A DNA stretch of 64,000 bases from Bactericera cockerelli (taxonomy: Eukaryota; Arthropoda; Insecta; Hemiptera; Triozidae): positions 44,608,803-44,672,802 of the forward strand of contig CM044958.1 of NCBI GenBank assembly GCA_024516035.1, read 5' to 3'. Positions 53,965-63,449 of the stretch are shown piece by piece. How positions within the stretch are numbered: position 1 is the stretch's first letter; each line of letters starts with the position of its first letter. The position numbers and the translations under genes are program-made. The notes below the pieces were generated by a model. The model searched no databases. It was not told the origin of the DNA and saw only the letters and a program-made list of their open reading frames with translations.

Positions 53965-54492
53965 TAGGTATGTCTTGTGGCATATTGTTTTAAAGGTCTC
54001 ATAGAGAAAATTTCATTACAATAAATTTCAGTGAGCTACGACTTACCGTTCTTGAGATACAGGGTCGTCCTGCGTAATATCCATATATTTTGATCTATAA
54101 CTCGTTGACCGTATATTCCAGAAAAATGAAATTTGTTGATAATAACTCCTTATGGCAAGAACTTTCTAACAACTTAAAACTTGATTTGTTTTTTCGTTAA
54201 TTTTTTTTGACTGTTCGTCCGGCTGGCTGACGAAACCGACCAGAAACTAATATCAACAGAGTATGTCGAGTTATACCTTTTTCGACAGGGCTTGTCATAA
54301 GGAGTTATTATCAACAAATTTCATTTTTCTATAATTTACGGTTAACGAGTTATAGGTCAAAATATATGGATATTACGCAGGACGTTCGACCCTGTATCTC
54401 AAGAATGGTAAGTCGTAGCTCACTGAAATTTGCTGTAATGAACTTCTCTCTATGAGACCTCTAAAACAATATGCCACAAGACATACCATTCT
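53965..54492. repeat. Inverted repeat of about 0.5 kb
   Basis: Arms of about 215 bp: GGTATGTCTTGTGGCATATTG, CGTTCTTGAGATACAGGGTCG and GATAATAACTCCTTATGGC pair with the same words inverted (CAATATGCCACAAGACATACC at 54.49 kb). About 100 bp separate the arms. No terminal transposon signature or coding content seen. Confidence 0.92.
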
Positions 54493-54754
54493 ATTTAAGA
54501 TTTTAAAGTTGGTCTATGCCCAGCCTGACTGGGGCCGTTTAGGTATAAAATTTTTGGCTGAAAATCAATCCTCCCAAAAATTAAGGAATACTGGTTTTTG
54601 CGTTTTCTTGTATTTTCAGCCATTCTCGAGATACGGGGGGTGGGGTGAGACTTTATGCTCAGGCTCACCCTGTATATTGCATTGTTTTACCCAATTTTGA
54701 CTTTGTATCATGTTGAAATGTCTTTGATTTATATACAAGAAAAATAAACTAACT

Positions 54755-54908
54755 TTGATATTTATGAAACAGGATTAAATTGAAGATAAACCTCAAGTCG
54801 TATAGTTACCTCAAGTTGGACTATAGCACGATGTGATTGGTTGAAACACCGACTTGAAGCAGGGTGTGACTTATCTTAAATTTAATCCTGGTTTATAATG
54901 CGGTCTTA
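54755..54908. mobile_element. MITE 2 copy
   Basis: TATGAAACAGGATTAAATTG, ACCTCAAGTCG, GATTGGTTGAAACACCGAC and TTTAATCCTGGTTTATAATG. Confidence 0.7.
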
Positions 54909-55002
54909 ACTCTTCTGCTTTGGGTTGCATTCATACCCAAAACATGGATTAGGTACAGCCCTGTTAATTTGTGAAAGAAAGAAGTAAAAAAAAACCGTCA
55001 CC

Positions 55003-55240
55003 GTAGCGTCGATGGCGCGTTAAATGCACTAGTTCTCGTAGGATCACCGAAATTAAGCAACGTCCCGCGAAGTGAAGACTTCGTGATGCTGGCATTGCGG
55101 CCCAACCCAAGCTGGGTGAGGTTAATGTGGGTAACAGGTTTGTGAGATTCCTTCGAATGGAGGGTAACATCTCCGTCGTGACATGACCATAACTTTTGAC
55201 CATGCAGTTGAAAGCGACGTTCAACTCAAATTAAAAACTG
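55003..55240 (+). mobile_element. Diverged 5S-derived SINE
   Basis: GCGTCGATGGCGCGTTAAATG, GATCACCGAAATTAAGCAACG, then CCAAGCTGGGTGAGG, GGAGGGTAACATC and GTTGAAAGCGACGTTCAACTC. Confidence 0.85.
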
Positions 55241-55492
55241 TCACACTTAACTTATTTAATCAATGGTCACCATTAATAATATTTGTATTGTCATTGTCAT
55301 TAATCATGTCATTGATAAACACACCAACAGCACTAATCAGTAGATTAGTGATTTATCACCCTATTTAATGTAATGGATAAAAGCACCCTTAAAGTAGGTA
55401 CAAAAAAGGATGCCTAGTAAATTAAAAGGCGAAATATATAATTACCTATATATTTTTATTAACGAACTGTCATAATGTTAACTTGATCGTTA

Positions 55493-55730
55493 TCTCTATA
55501 TATAAAACAGAAAAAAGGACTACCTACCTACCTACCTACCTATGTTTGTTTGTTTGTTTGTCCGGAGTTGTTTAGCCAAAACGGTAAGAGATAGCGAAAA
55601 ATGTCTCAGAATTGACCCCCCCAAAACCATTATCGTTTTGTCCAGAAAAATTATAAAAAGTTCAAAAAGGCAGCAATGCCTTAGTAAATTTGAAATTTAG
55701 TCCCGTTGCAAAGCACGGGCAAACGGCTAG
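55493..55730 (+). mobile_element. Short non-autonomous Helitron-like element
   Basis: It begins TCTCTATATATAAAAC after an A and ends GGCTAG before a T. A hairpin word CCCGTTGCAAAGCACGGG lies about 10 bases inside the 3' end. (CCTA)n and (GTTT)n runs inside. Confidence 0.78.
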
Positions 55731-56080
55731 TGAAATATAATATGCAAATTGGCATAACCATTTCGAGCTGACAAATCAGACGACAGAAGTAAATTCAGAA
55801 GACGCCACTGGTTTTTCAAAGTGAGCTTTACTTAATGTCAAAGATTTTTTTTATATAAAAAAAACTGGATAAAGTTTGAAGTAAAGCTTGTACTCATTTC
55901 AGCTTGATTGAAACACGAAAGTTCAACACAGACATTGAGGAACTTGATTCAAGTTGTGTAAAATGAATATGCTCTGTAATTCCTAAAAATTGCGATGTTG
56001 TCAAGAATTCAAACTTTTGAAGAAAGAAAAAGAAAATGTGCCAACACTGGTCCTGATTCGGTCCATATTTTGTTAATAAA
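55731..56080. other. Intergenic, nothing recognised
   Basis: AT-rich, no repeat or coding signal recognised. Confidence 0.5.
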
Positions 56081-56082
56081 TC

Positions 56083-56180
56083 ACACTCAATCACAAAGCT
56101 TTTGCTCAACTTGGGCTTTGAACCACCGACCTCAAGATTACAAGTCCGTCGCTTTACGATCAAGCTACTTAACTGAAATT
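56083..56180 (-). mobile_element. Family D SINE head
   Basis: Inverse of AGTAGCTTGATCGTAAAGCG, GACTTGTAATC and GAGGTCGGTGGTTCAAAGCC. Confidence 0.7.
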
Positions 56181-57130
56181 GGTTTACTGGTTCACTCAAC
56201 TCATTGTATCTATCATGTTAAAAAATAAAAAAGGGCTCGTTAATAGGGTTTTTTCTTTATACGAACAAAACCCTAAAAACATATAAGAAATATTTCATTC
56301 ACTAGTTTGGAAAACGCTCCCTAATAAATACTTCAAAGAAGAATAATGTATGTTCCTTAAAGCTTTTCCAAATCCAACGCAAACAATGATTCACCGTTTG
56401 GTTCTGTTCTTAACCAAAGTTTTAAGAAATGAAAAACTCTAGCATTAAATATCAAAATAAATAAGTAGACATTTTTTTATTAAAAATAGATAATTTCATA
56501 CACATAAGGGCACTTAGAATTTCCGTTTTTTTTTCATGGCACAAATCCATGACTTTCTAAAGTAAAAATACATACAAAAATATTTTAGGATTTCATAAAC
56601 TAACATATTATTAAACATTGAGTTCATATTTAATACAAATTTAATACTGATAAAGGTAGGATGCACAAAATTCACATGAAATTCATAATATTAAAATTAA
56701 TACTGGTACAGGTAAAACCAAGTAAAAAATGGATTTATACAAAGCAATAGAGTATTTAATCTATAAGTACAAAATATACAGTAGGAAACATTTTTCTAAC
56801 CGAGGGATATTCTTTGTCATCTTTCAGGACTATTCAAGCTAAATCTAGGAGATGGAAGGTTCGTGAATCATCAACGAAACAAATAGCTAGGTGTTTTCAT
56901 ACAGTCAAACCTGACTATAAGGGAACTGGAACCAACAGAAAACCTTGATGTAAAATTAAAACTCGTTAATTTGGTCTGAATGGGCGTCCCGCGTCCCCCA
57001 GTTAAACAGGGAAAAGACCAGTGTCTCGCTAGAGGACTATAAACAAAGAACACAGACTCACCAACCCTAACAAGCCAGGCTAGCTTGCAGTTTTACAAGG
57101 TTTTATGCTTATAAAGAAAAAGTCCAAGTT
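56181..57130. other. Intergenic, AT-rich, nothing recognised
   Basis: No coding or repeat signal identified. Confidence 0.5.
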
Positions 57131-57255
57131 CTTACGATGGTTGTTCGCACATGGAAATATGTATGTGGCTCAGGACGAGCCAACTTATCAACTTATGTTG
57201 GCTGGAGACCATCACTCCCCCCAGCTGTAGCCAAGCTGGTTACAACAATTTGTAT
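57131..57255. repeat. Dispersed repeat shared with 62.23-62.46 kb
   Basis: TTCTTACGATGGTTG, GTGGCTCAGGACGAGCCA, GGCTGGAGACCATCACTCCC and AGCTGTAGCCAAGCTGG recur at 62.33-62.45 kb. Confidence 0.8.
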
Positions 57256-58327
57256 ATTAAAATAAAATTAGAAACATTTTTCATATTAAATTACCTTTGT
57301 ATTGGCGAAAACAACCTCTTTATAAGAGGAACCTGGAAAATATCTGTCCTTATAAGAGAGATGATTGTTTTCCTGTCACTTGAGTTCTCTTATATCCAAG
57401 CTCGACTGTACCTCTATATTTTACTGAGATTCATGAACGGCAAAGCGCTATCGAACGTCTACATTCTGTTTCCTAAGAGTCTTCATACTCTACGAAACTG
57501 CTTCTTCATACTCTACGAAAATGGAGAGTCCATTATTGCAATATTATCAAAGATAAAAACAAAGCTAATCGAAGTTCGCTGAATACCTAATTAAATTAAT
57601 ACTGTCTGCTATTTTTAAACAAATGACTAGTTTACACCAATATATGAGACTCTCGCCAATAAATGAGACTTTGTTTGAACCATGAGAGAGTAAAGGGATT
57701 TTTTTTCTCTCATTCTCGCAGATCAAACAAACGTATTGTGCCTATAATATTGCATTTTTTTCAATGCGTTTATACACCACCTTCACCTAGGTTTACGTCA
57801 TGATATCTTTTGCTATTGGTGATATCTTTTGATATGTCACGTATCACTGTATTGCACTTCACACAGTACATTTCAGTCGTCGGATTTTTATTTTATCTCG
57901 TTTTGTTGTTTCAGGTTGATTGCAATAAAGACGGGATAGAGACTTGAGAGTTACATCAACTGGAGTCCGAACTTACACCCTCAACACATCCCAATACCTA
58001 CACTGTTAAACTTGATAACGGTTGACAATATCTCACATTACGTACAAACATAAATATACTTTTACATAAAATATTGTTTTCTAAGAATCAATTGTTAAAA
58101 CATAAATAAATAGCATAAATTTCAAGTTCATGTTATCGATTTACAATGTAATAAATAGTTTACAAAAATACAAAAGAGGAAAGAAAACGAAGAATTTATG
58201 GTCTCAAATTCCTAAAAATACGGTTTCGTTCATAATAACAGAGGATAGTCTGAAAATGGAAATCATTGAAAAGCATCTACATTTTTTTTTTTTTTTTTTT
58301 TTAAATGATCCCAGAGGTTAACATAGG
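57256..58327. other. Intergenic, nothing recognised
   Basis: An open stretch of 143 codons on the plus strand starts inside the dispersed repeat and has no recognisable domain. A T(17) run is near 58.29 kb. Confidence 0.5.
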
Positions 58328-58675
58328 CCAGCCTCCGTGGCGTAACGGTTGTGACTACTGCCCGTAGTCCAGAGATCCTGAGTTCGATTCCCGGTTCGAG
58401 CAGACTTTTTACACAGAAAATTCTGTTCCCTCCGAACATGTGAGGCTGGCAATTCCGACCCTACCCAGGCTGGGTGAGGTTAATGTGGGTAGCTGGTACG
58501 ATTCCCAGCGAACGGAGGGTAAAACCCTCGTCCTGTCTACCTTAAGTCAGGACGTTAAAAACAAATAGAATCAATGGACATGAAAGGAGCCTAGATATTG
58601 GATCTGGGCATCCATAAAATTCCCTCACCACCGTGATTTAGGTATCAATACTTATCTCACGGACACGGAATTATT
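58328..58675 (+). mobile_element. tRNA-derived SINE, family F, longest copy
   Basis: CCAGCCTCCGTGGCGTAACGG, GAGTTCGATTCCCGGTTCGAG, CACAGAAAATTCTG, then the body CCTACCCAGGCTGGGTGAGG, GGAGGGTAAAACCCTCGTCC and CAGGACGTTAAAAAC. The body is shared with the 5S-derived SINEs. Confidence 0.9.
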
Positions 58676-59527
58676 ATTATTATAACATTTTAAATTTTAT
58701 GGATCTATTGGAACTACAACATACTGAAATCTTTCTCTCAATTATGTTGTATTTTATTTTTACATAAGTGTATTTTGTATTGTGATTGCATAGTATAAAC
58801 GTACAAGTAATTGTATGCAATTACAAGAATATACATATTTTTCACCATCTTCTTTTCAATCTACACAACTACAATCAAGTACAATAAATTTATATCTTAT
58901 CTACTATTCACAATTATTTCTTATACATATTTAGCTGGGATTCGCTTTATCAATTTATCATTAAAACACTTATAAATATCTAGGATTCGAATTTTGATGT
59001 AACTTTCTTTCCCTACTCGAGTTTCATTTATTTTATCCTAGAATCCTTGACTTATATAAGGGTTTTAATGAAAAAAATCACATTATTATGTCAAATATAA
59101 ATAACATGTTCAAAAAATCGTTTTATCAATTTACAGTCAGATACTTTGATATGAGATACATTATTCTTGGTTGTATTGAACTATAAATTATCATGCAACT
59201 ATAGTATACTACAGGGGTCAAGGTGACAACCCTTGCAATATAAAATTAATTTAAATCATAACTTCATAAAGTTTTAAATGTGGCTATCTATTCACAAAAT
59301 ATACCTCTGGTACAAAAATAAATTTAGAAAGTAGGGAATCAATGTCGCTTTCTCTAATCTCGCATATCTTATACAATTAATAATACTTTCCGATAAATTT
59401 CTAACACTTGAAATCGGAAGTATTGTGTTGTCACTCCTACTTCCACATTCTATGGCTGGATGCTTTTCCCAACGCCAACTCTGTCAAAGGCGTTAAATGT
59501 TTAAAGCTTTCTTGAATAAGATTTAAA
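58676..59527. other. Probable 3' untranslated or intergenic DNA beyond FGFR
   Basis: Very AT-rich. At 59.38-59.44 kb the words AAATTTCTAACACTTG and GAAATCGGAAGTATTGTG recur from 27.24 kb. The 3' end of the kinase transcript could not be placed. Confidence 0.4.
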
Positions 59528-59700
59528 ATCTCAAAGGAAGTTTATACAACGAGGTCTAAGGCACATTGGCAAATAATCAAATAGAACTTTTTACAGCATG
59601 TTTTATGGTGTAATCTCAAAGGAAGTTCATACTACGAAGTCTATGGCACATTGGCAAATAATCCTAGAGAACTTTTTACAGCAAGTTTTATGGTACATTG
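59528..59700. repeat. Tandem duplication in the FGFR 3' untranslated region
   Basis: Two copies, about 85 bp apart, of TCTCAAAGGAAGTT, TATGGCACATTGGCAAATAATC and GAACTTTTTACAGC. They end just before the stop codon region. Confidence 0.85.
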
Positions 59701-59716
59701 GCAGAGAGGTTACAGG

Positions 59717-59824
59717 TTACAGGAGGTAGGCGCTGGTCTCTTCGTCCTCGTTGTATTCGTCATCGGAGGAAGGGGGCGTGTCCAGGAGGGGAGCCTCCAG
59801 CTCCAGGTACTCCTGGCCCAGATA
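59717..59824 (-). CDS. FGFR-type kinase, terminal exon
   Basis: Acceptor TTGTTCCAG. It encodes [35 protein letters not shown] and TAA at 59717-59719. The YLELE motif resembles the FGFR tail after the kinase (EYLDL). Confidence 0.88.
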   Translation of the reverse strand, partial: YLGQEYLELEAPLLDTPPSSDDEYNEDEETSAYLL

Positions 59825-62800
59825 CTGGAACAAAACAAAATATAGACTCATTAGTATGAAGTCCTGCAGCTGTATTTATGAACAGAAAACGCCGTTAGAG
59901 CATGGTCTGAAGCATGATTTCCTTTACAGCCGTATTTATGAACAGAAAACGCCGTTTGAGCATCATCTGAAGCATGATTTCCTTTACAGCCGTATTTATG
60001 AACAGAAAACGCCGTTTGAGCATGGTCTGAAGCATGATTTCCTTTAGTATCATACCTAGCTTGAGACAGTGCTCTGACAAAATTCGCTGTTCATAAATAC
60101 GGGTGGTATTCTACCTTATGAAGATGGAGCTGGATTGCCAGTAATCTACTGTTGATTGGTAAAAATTTAAGCGCGCGATTAGCTCAGTAGTTGAGCACTC
60201 GCTTGCCATGCGGAAAGACACGGGTTCGAACCCCCGCGCCGACAAGAAATTGTATTCAAAATTTGTTTATAGTTGTTTGTTAGGGATACCTTCCGGTGCG
60301 CTCGTGTTGACCGAGCACCTAAATGGGAAGTATTGCGTCACTTCTCGCCCATCAGAGGGGAGGCACACTACGGGATGGGCAGGCTACAACACAGACCACT
60401 AACGTCTACAGTAGCCCCTGTTTCATGGCTACGAAATATAAAAAGCTGTGAAACACTCATCTTTAAAAAATAAAATAGAAAAAACCTAGATTAATTAATA
60501 CACTAATGAGCCTAAAGAGTCCCTTCACTCTCACAGTGTGGGTTTTCTTTCATGTGTGAAGTTTGTCCGAAGCCAAACATAGAACAGTACTAATTATCGG
60601 AACTCATAATAATCAAAAGAGTGGTGTAGACTAACCAAAGATGTTATTTTATACCTACTGAGGTTATACCTACCAAAACATATCTACTCACTGAGGTTAT
60701 ACCTACCAAAACCTACCTACTCAATGAGGTTATACGTACCAAAACCTCCTACCTACTGAGAATATTATTTTATATTTTTTTTTTTAAAGTCATCTTTGTA
60801 AATAAGGCATTTTAAACTCATTTACATTGTACGTATACCTTTGAGTAGGTATATTTTATTGTTAATTTAGCACGGTGATCAGAGAGTCCTATAAACTCAC
60901 CTCGTTGGCTGTCACAGTGAGTATCCTGTCCAGTTTGGACACCAATTGACTAAACTCTGGCCTCTCGTTGGCAACGTAACTCCAACAGTCTCGCATCACT
61001 TCGTACCTGAGGAAAGAAAGAACATAAATCAATAAGAAATCTTCATTTACACATATTGATGTACCTGAGGAAAGAAAGAACATAAATCAATAAGAAATCG
61101 TCATCTACACATATTGATGTGCCTGAGGAAAGAAAGAACATGAATTAATAAGCAAACATCATCTACAGATATTAGAAATTTGAGAGGGATTGCGTCCAAA
61201 CAACACAGAGTTTAGCTACCTATTAGAATTAGCTTAATGCCGTGCTCAATCCCCGAAGCCGACAAATGTATGTATTCGAAATTTGGATATAGTTGTTTGT
61301 AAGGGATACATTTTGGTGTGCTCAAGTCACAAAAATGGGATTTATTGAGTAATTTCTCTTCTATCAGAGGGGAGGCATACTGCGGGATCGGCAAGCTACA
61401 ACACAGACCACAAGCGTCTACAGTAGCTCCTGTTTCATGGCTACGAAATAAAAACGGCTGTGAAACGCTCATCTTTAAAATAATAAAATAAAAAATCTAT
61501 AAGCTTGTTGGGAAACAACTCCTTTAGTGATATTTCCATAACGGAAGTAATGGAGAAGTGTAATGGAGAACATAATTATCTCATGGGTAAAGTATACAGA
61601 AGCTGCTATTTTCTGGCTACGAAATAAAAATAAACTCCATAAAACACTCATTTTGAAAAGAAAAAATAATTAGTAGTACTCACACTTCCTTGGAGCAGTT
61701 GGGAGGCTTCTCCATGCGGTGACCACTCCTGAGGAGTTGGAACAGAGTCTCCACAGTGGGAACAGAGGGGTAGGGGGTGCCTCCCAGTGTCATGATCTCC
61801 CATAGGAGGATGCCATACGACCATCTGGGGAGAAACGAACAGGCAGGTTGAAAATTACAGGGAGATGCAAAGTGGGCTTGGAACCAAAAAGGAATAAGCA
61901 ACGTAGGTTTAGAGCGCGCGATTAGCTCAGTGGTTAAGCACTCGTTTGCCGTGCGGAAGGTCCCGGGTTCGAACCCCCGCGCCGACAAAAAATTGTATAA
62001 AAAATTTGGTTATTGTTGTTTGTGAGGGATACCTTCCGGTGAGCTCGTGTTGACCCAGCACCTAAATGGGAAGTATTGTGTCACTTCTCGCCCATCAGAG
62101 GGGAGGCATACTACGGGATGGGCAGGCTACAACACAGACCACAAGCGTCTACAGTAGCTCCTATTTCATGGCTACGAAATAAAAAAAGGCTGTAAAAAAC
62201 TCATCTTTAATATAGAAACTAATAAGACTGACGACCTGACTATAGACCATCACTCTCCTCAGCTGTAGCTATGCTGGCTGGAACAATAACAATAAGAACA
62301 ATATGCTTGGTACATAATACCTACCTACCAAGTTCTCACGATGGTTGATCGCGTATAATAAATAATATGTGGTTCAGGACAAGCCAGCTTTGAAATAAAG
62401 TAGGCTGGAGACCATCATCCCCCCCCCTAAGAAGTAGCTAAGCTGGCTATAAAAATAACACTCTATAATGGAAGGTAACCACCAGGCGAGGTTAATGCTT
62501 AAAGCATTTTCTACCACCTTACCCTCAGAGTCTTATTATTATATGGTCACAAACTCAAATAATGAGGAAAAATTCATGCACTGGGTGAGATTTGAACCCA
62601 CGGATTCCTACGCTACCTGGATTACCAGACTAGCGCGTTAACCACTTAACTACCAATGCACATCAGAGTGCAGCTCAAAAGGAGATTAGGTAATTATTCT
62701 CCCATGTTATCCTTCCAATATTTACATGTAAGTCTGTCCCGGTAGCTCAGTGGTAAAGGCGGCACTCTGTGAATCCAAAGACTCCAGAGGTCGTGGGTTC

Positions 62801-63449
62801 GAAACTCAGCTGGGACATGACAAATGTTATCCTCCCAATTGGGATTTTTACCACATAATAATATGTCTTGGGCTTACTGCTGGAATAATGGGACTTTAAT
62901 AGTCCTAATCGGGCAGTTTAAATAAGGTGATATTATTATTTCGAGGTAGATACATTTTTTTTTTTGCTTCTAAGTTAATAGTGAGGAGACATTTCAGTCT
63001 ATCACACTAAAACTATAACTAACCTGGGCAACGCATTGACATGCGGCTAAAGTACTGACAATTTTGGCGATCAGACAATCACTGCCATCAGATTTCCTGA
63101 TCAAGTTTATTACACATGTCTTCTCACTTTGAGATGTGTAATAAAGCCATACGATAAATAAATATAACTAGTATGATAAAATTAATTTTTAAAAATTTCC
63201 GCACAAGATTATTATTATGAGAGTGAGAAAGCTTTCTGGCGCCACTGGAACTTACACGTCAGACTGGTGCGTGTAGAGTCTGTGGAACAGCGCCTCGGGC
63301 GCCATCCACTTGACCGGCAGGCGCCCGTCTGTGGTCTTCCTGTAGTAGTCCTGGCAGTGGATGTCCCGCGCCAGCCCGAAGTCTGCAATCTTCAGCACGT
63401 AGTTGTCGCTCACCAGAACGTTGCGGGCGGCCAGGTCCCGGTGAATACA
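59717..63449 (-). CDS. FGF-receptor-type tyrosine kinase, last four exons (5' part off window)
   Basis: Four minus-strand exons (63256-63449, 61684-61824, 60901-61006, 59717-59824) join in phase into the C-lobe of a receptor tyrosine kinase and its tail. Visible: HRDLAARN (catalytic loop), DFGLARDI (Mg-binding), [19 protein letters not shown] (activation-loop tyrosines and APE), [37 protein letters not shown] and RPEFSQLV. The [24 protein letters not shown] context and [11 protein letters not shown] match the FGFR family, in insects heartless or breathless. Which of the two cannot be told from the C-lobe alone. The tail is short and acidic ([11 protein letters not shown]). The ligand-binding and membrane parts lie to the right of the window. 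Confidence 0.88.
59865..60110. repeat. MITE 3 with its arm tandemly triplicated
   Basis: Three 62-63 bp copies of CCGTATTTATGAACAGAAAAC, GCCGTTTGAGCAT and CTGAAGCATGATTTCCTTTA, followed by one opposite arm (GAGACAGTGCTCTGAC, CGCTGTTCATAAATACGGG). Compare the simple element at 48882-49013. Confidence 0.9.
60172..60475 (+). mobile_element. tRNA-derived SINE, family B
   Basis: GCGCGATTAGCTCAGTAGTTG, CACGGGTTCGAACCCCCGC, GATACCTTCCGGTGCGCTCG and CATCAGAGGGGAGGCACAC. Confidence 0.92.
60476..60900. other. FGFR intron with short repeats
   Basis: Three or four imperfect copies of ACTGAGGTTATACCTACCAA at 60.66-60.76 kb. Nothing else recognised. Confidence 0.7.
60901..61006 (-). CDS. FGFR-type kinase, penultimate exon
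   Basis: 106 nt, acceptor TTTCCTCAG, donor CGAG/GTGAGT. It encodes [20 protein letters not shown] and [15 protein letters not shown]. Its acceptor is triplicated in the adjoining intron. Confidence 0.92.
61003..61145 (-). repeat. 58-bp triplication containing the FGFR acceptor
   Basis: Three copies of TACCTGAGGAAAGAAAGAAC, TAAATCAATAAGAAATC and CTACACATATTGATG. On the minus strand each gives CTTTCTTTCCTCAG/GTAC, the acceptor and first bases of the exon. The leftmost is the real junction (61007); copies at about 61065 and 61123 keep the AG, the last with GCAC instead of GTAC. Confidence 0.92.
61212..61495 (+). mobile_element. Diverged family B SINE
   Basis: CCGAAGCCGACAAATG, AGGGATACATTTTGGTGTG, TCAGAGGGGAGGCATACTGC and CATGGCTACGAAATAAAAAC. 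The head has decayed. Confidence 0.85.
61684..61824 (-). CDS. FGFR-type kinase exon, alpha-F to alpha-H region
   Basis: 141 nt, acceptor TCTCCCCAG, donor GAAGT/GTGAGT. It encodes [20 protein letters not shown] and [20 protein letters not shown]. Confidence 0.95.
61914..62213 (+). mobile_element. tRNA-derived SINE, family B
   Basis: GCGCGCGATTAGCTCAGTGG, CCCGGGTTCGAACCCCCGCG, CATCAGAGGGGAGGCATAC and CATGGCTACGAAATAAAAA. It is the most complete copy. Confidence 0.93.
62222..62453. repeat. Dispersed repeat, two partial copies
   Basis: GACCATCACTCTCCTCAGC at 62.25 kb and GACCATCATCCCCCC at 62.41 kb, each followed by GTAGCTA-GCTGGCT. Related to 57.13-57.25 kb. Confidence 0.75.
62454..62665 (-). 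mobile_element. tRNA-derived SINE, family C
   Basis: Inverse full copy: AACACTCTATAATGGAAGG, TCACAAACTCAAATAATGAGG, TTTGAACCCACGGATTCC and ACCACTTAACTACCAATGC. Confidence 0.9.
62737..62940 (+). mobile_element. tRNA-derived SINE, family A
   Basis: TCCCGGTAGCTCAGTGGTAA, GGTTCGAAACTCAGCTGGG, TTGGGATTTTTACCACATAA and a tail GATATTATTATTTC. Confidence 0.93.
62941..63255. other. FGFR intron, nothing recognised
   Basis: No coding signal. A MITE 1-like end (GAGAGTGAGAAAGCTTTCTGG) lies at 63.22 kb, about 15 bp from the donor. Confidence 0.5.
63256..63449 (-). CDS. FGFR-type kinase exon, catalytic and activation loops
   Basis: 194 nt, acceptor CCCCGCAG, donor GACGT/GTAAGT. It encodes [40 protein letters not shown] and [20 protein letters not shown]. 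All catalytic residues (HRD, DFG, APE) are present. Confidence 0.96.

Noticed and set aside
57151..57582. 143-codon plus-strand ORF as a gene
   Set aside because: It begins in a dispersed repeat, is low in complexity, and shows no recognisable domain or splice context.
4391..62940. tRNA genes (many A-box and B-box pairs)
   Set aside because: Each tRNA-like stretch is joined to a repeated SINE body and tail, and several have imperfect stems. None stands alone as a tRNA gene.
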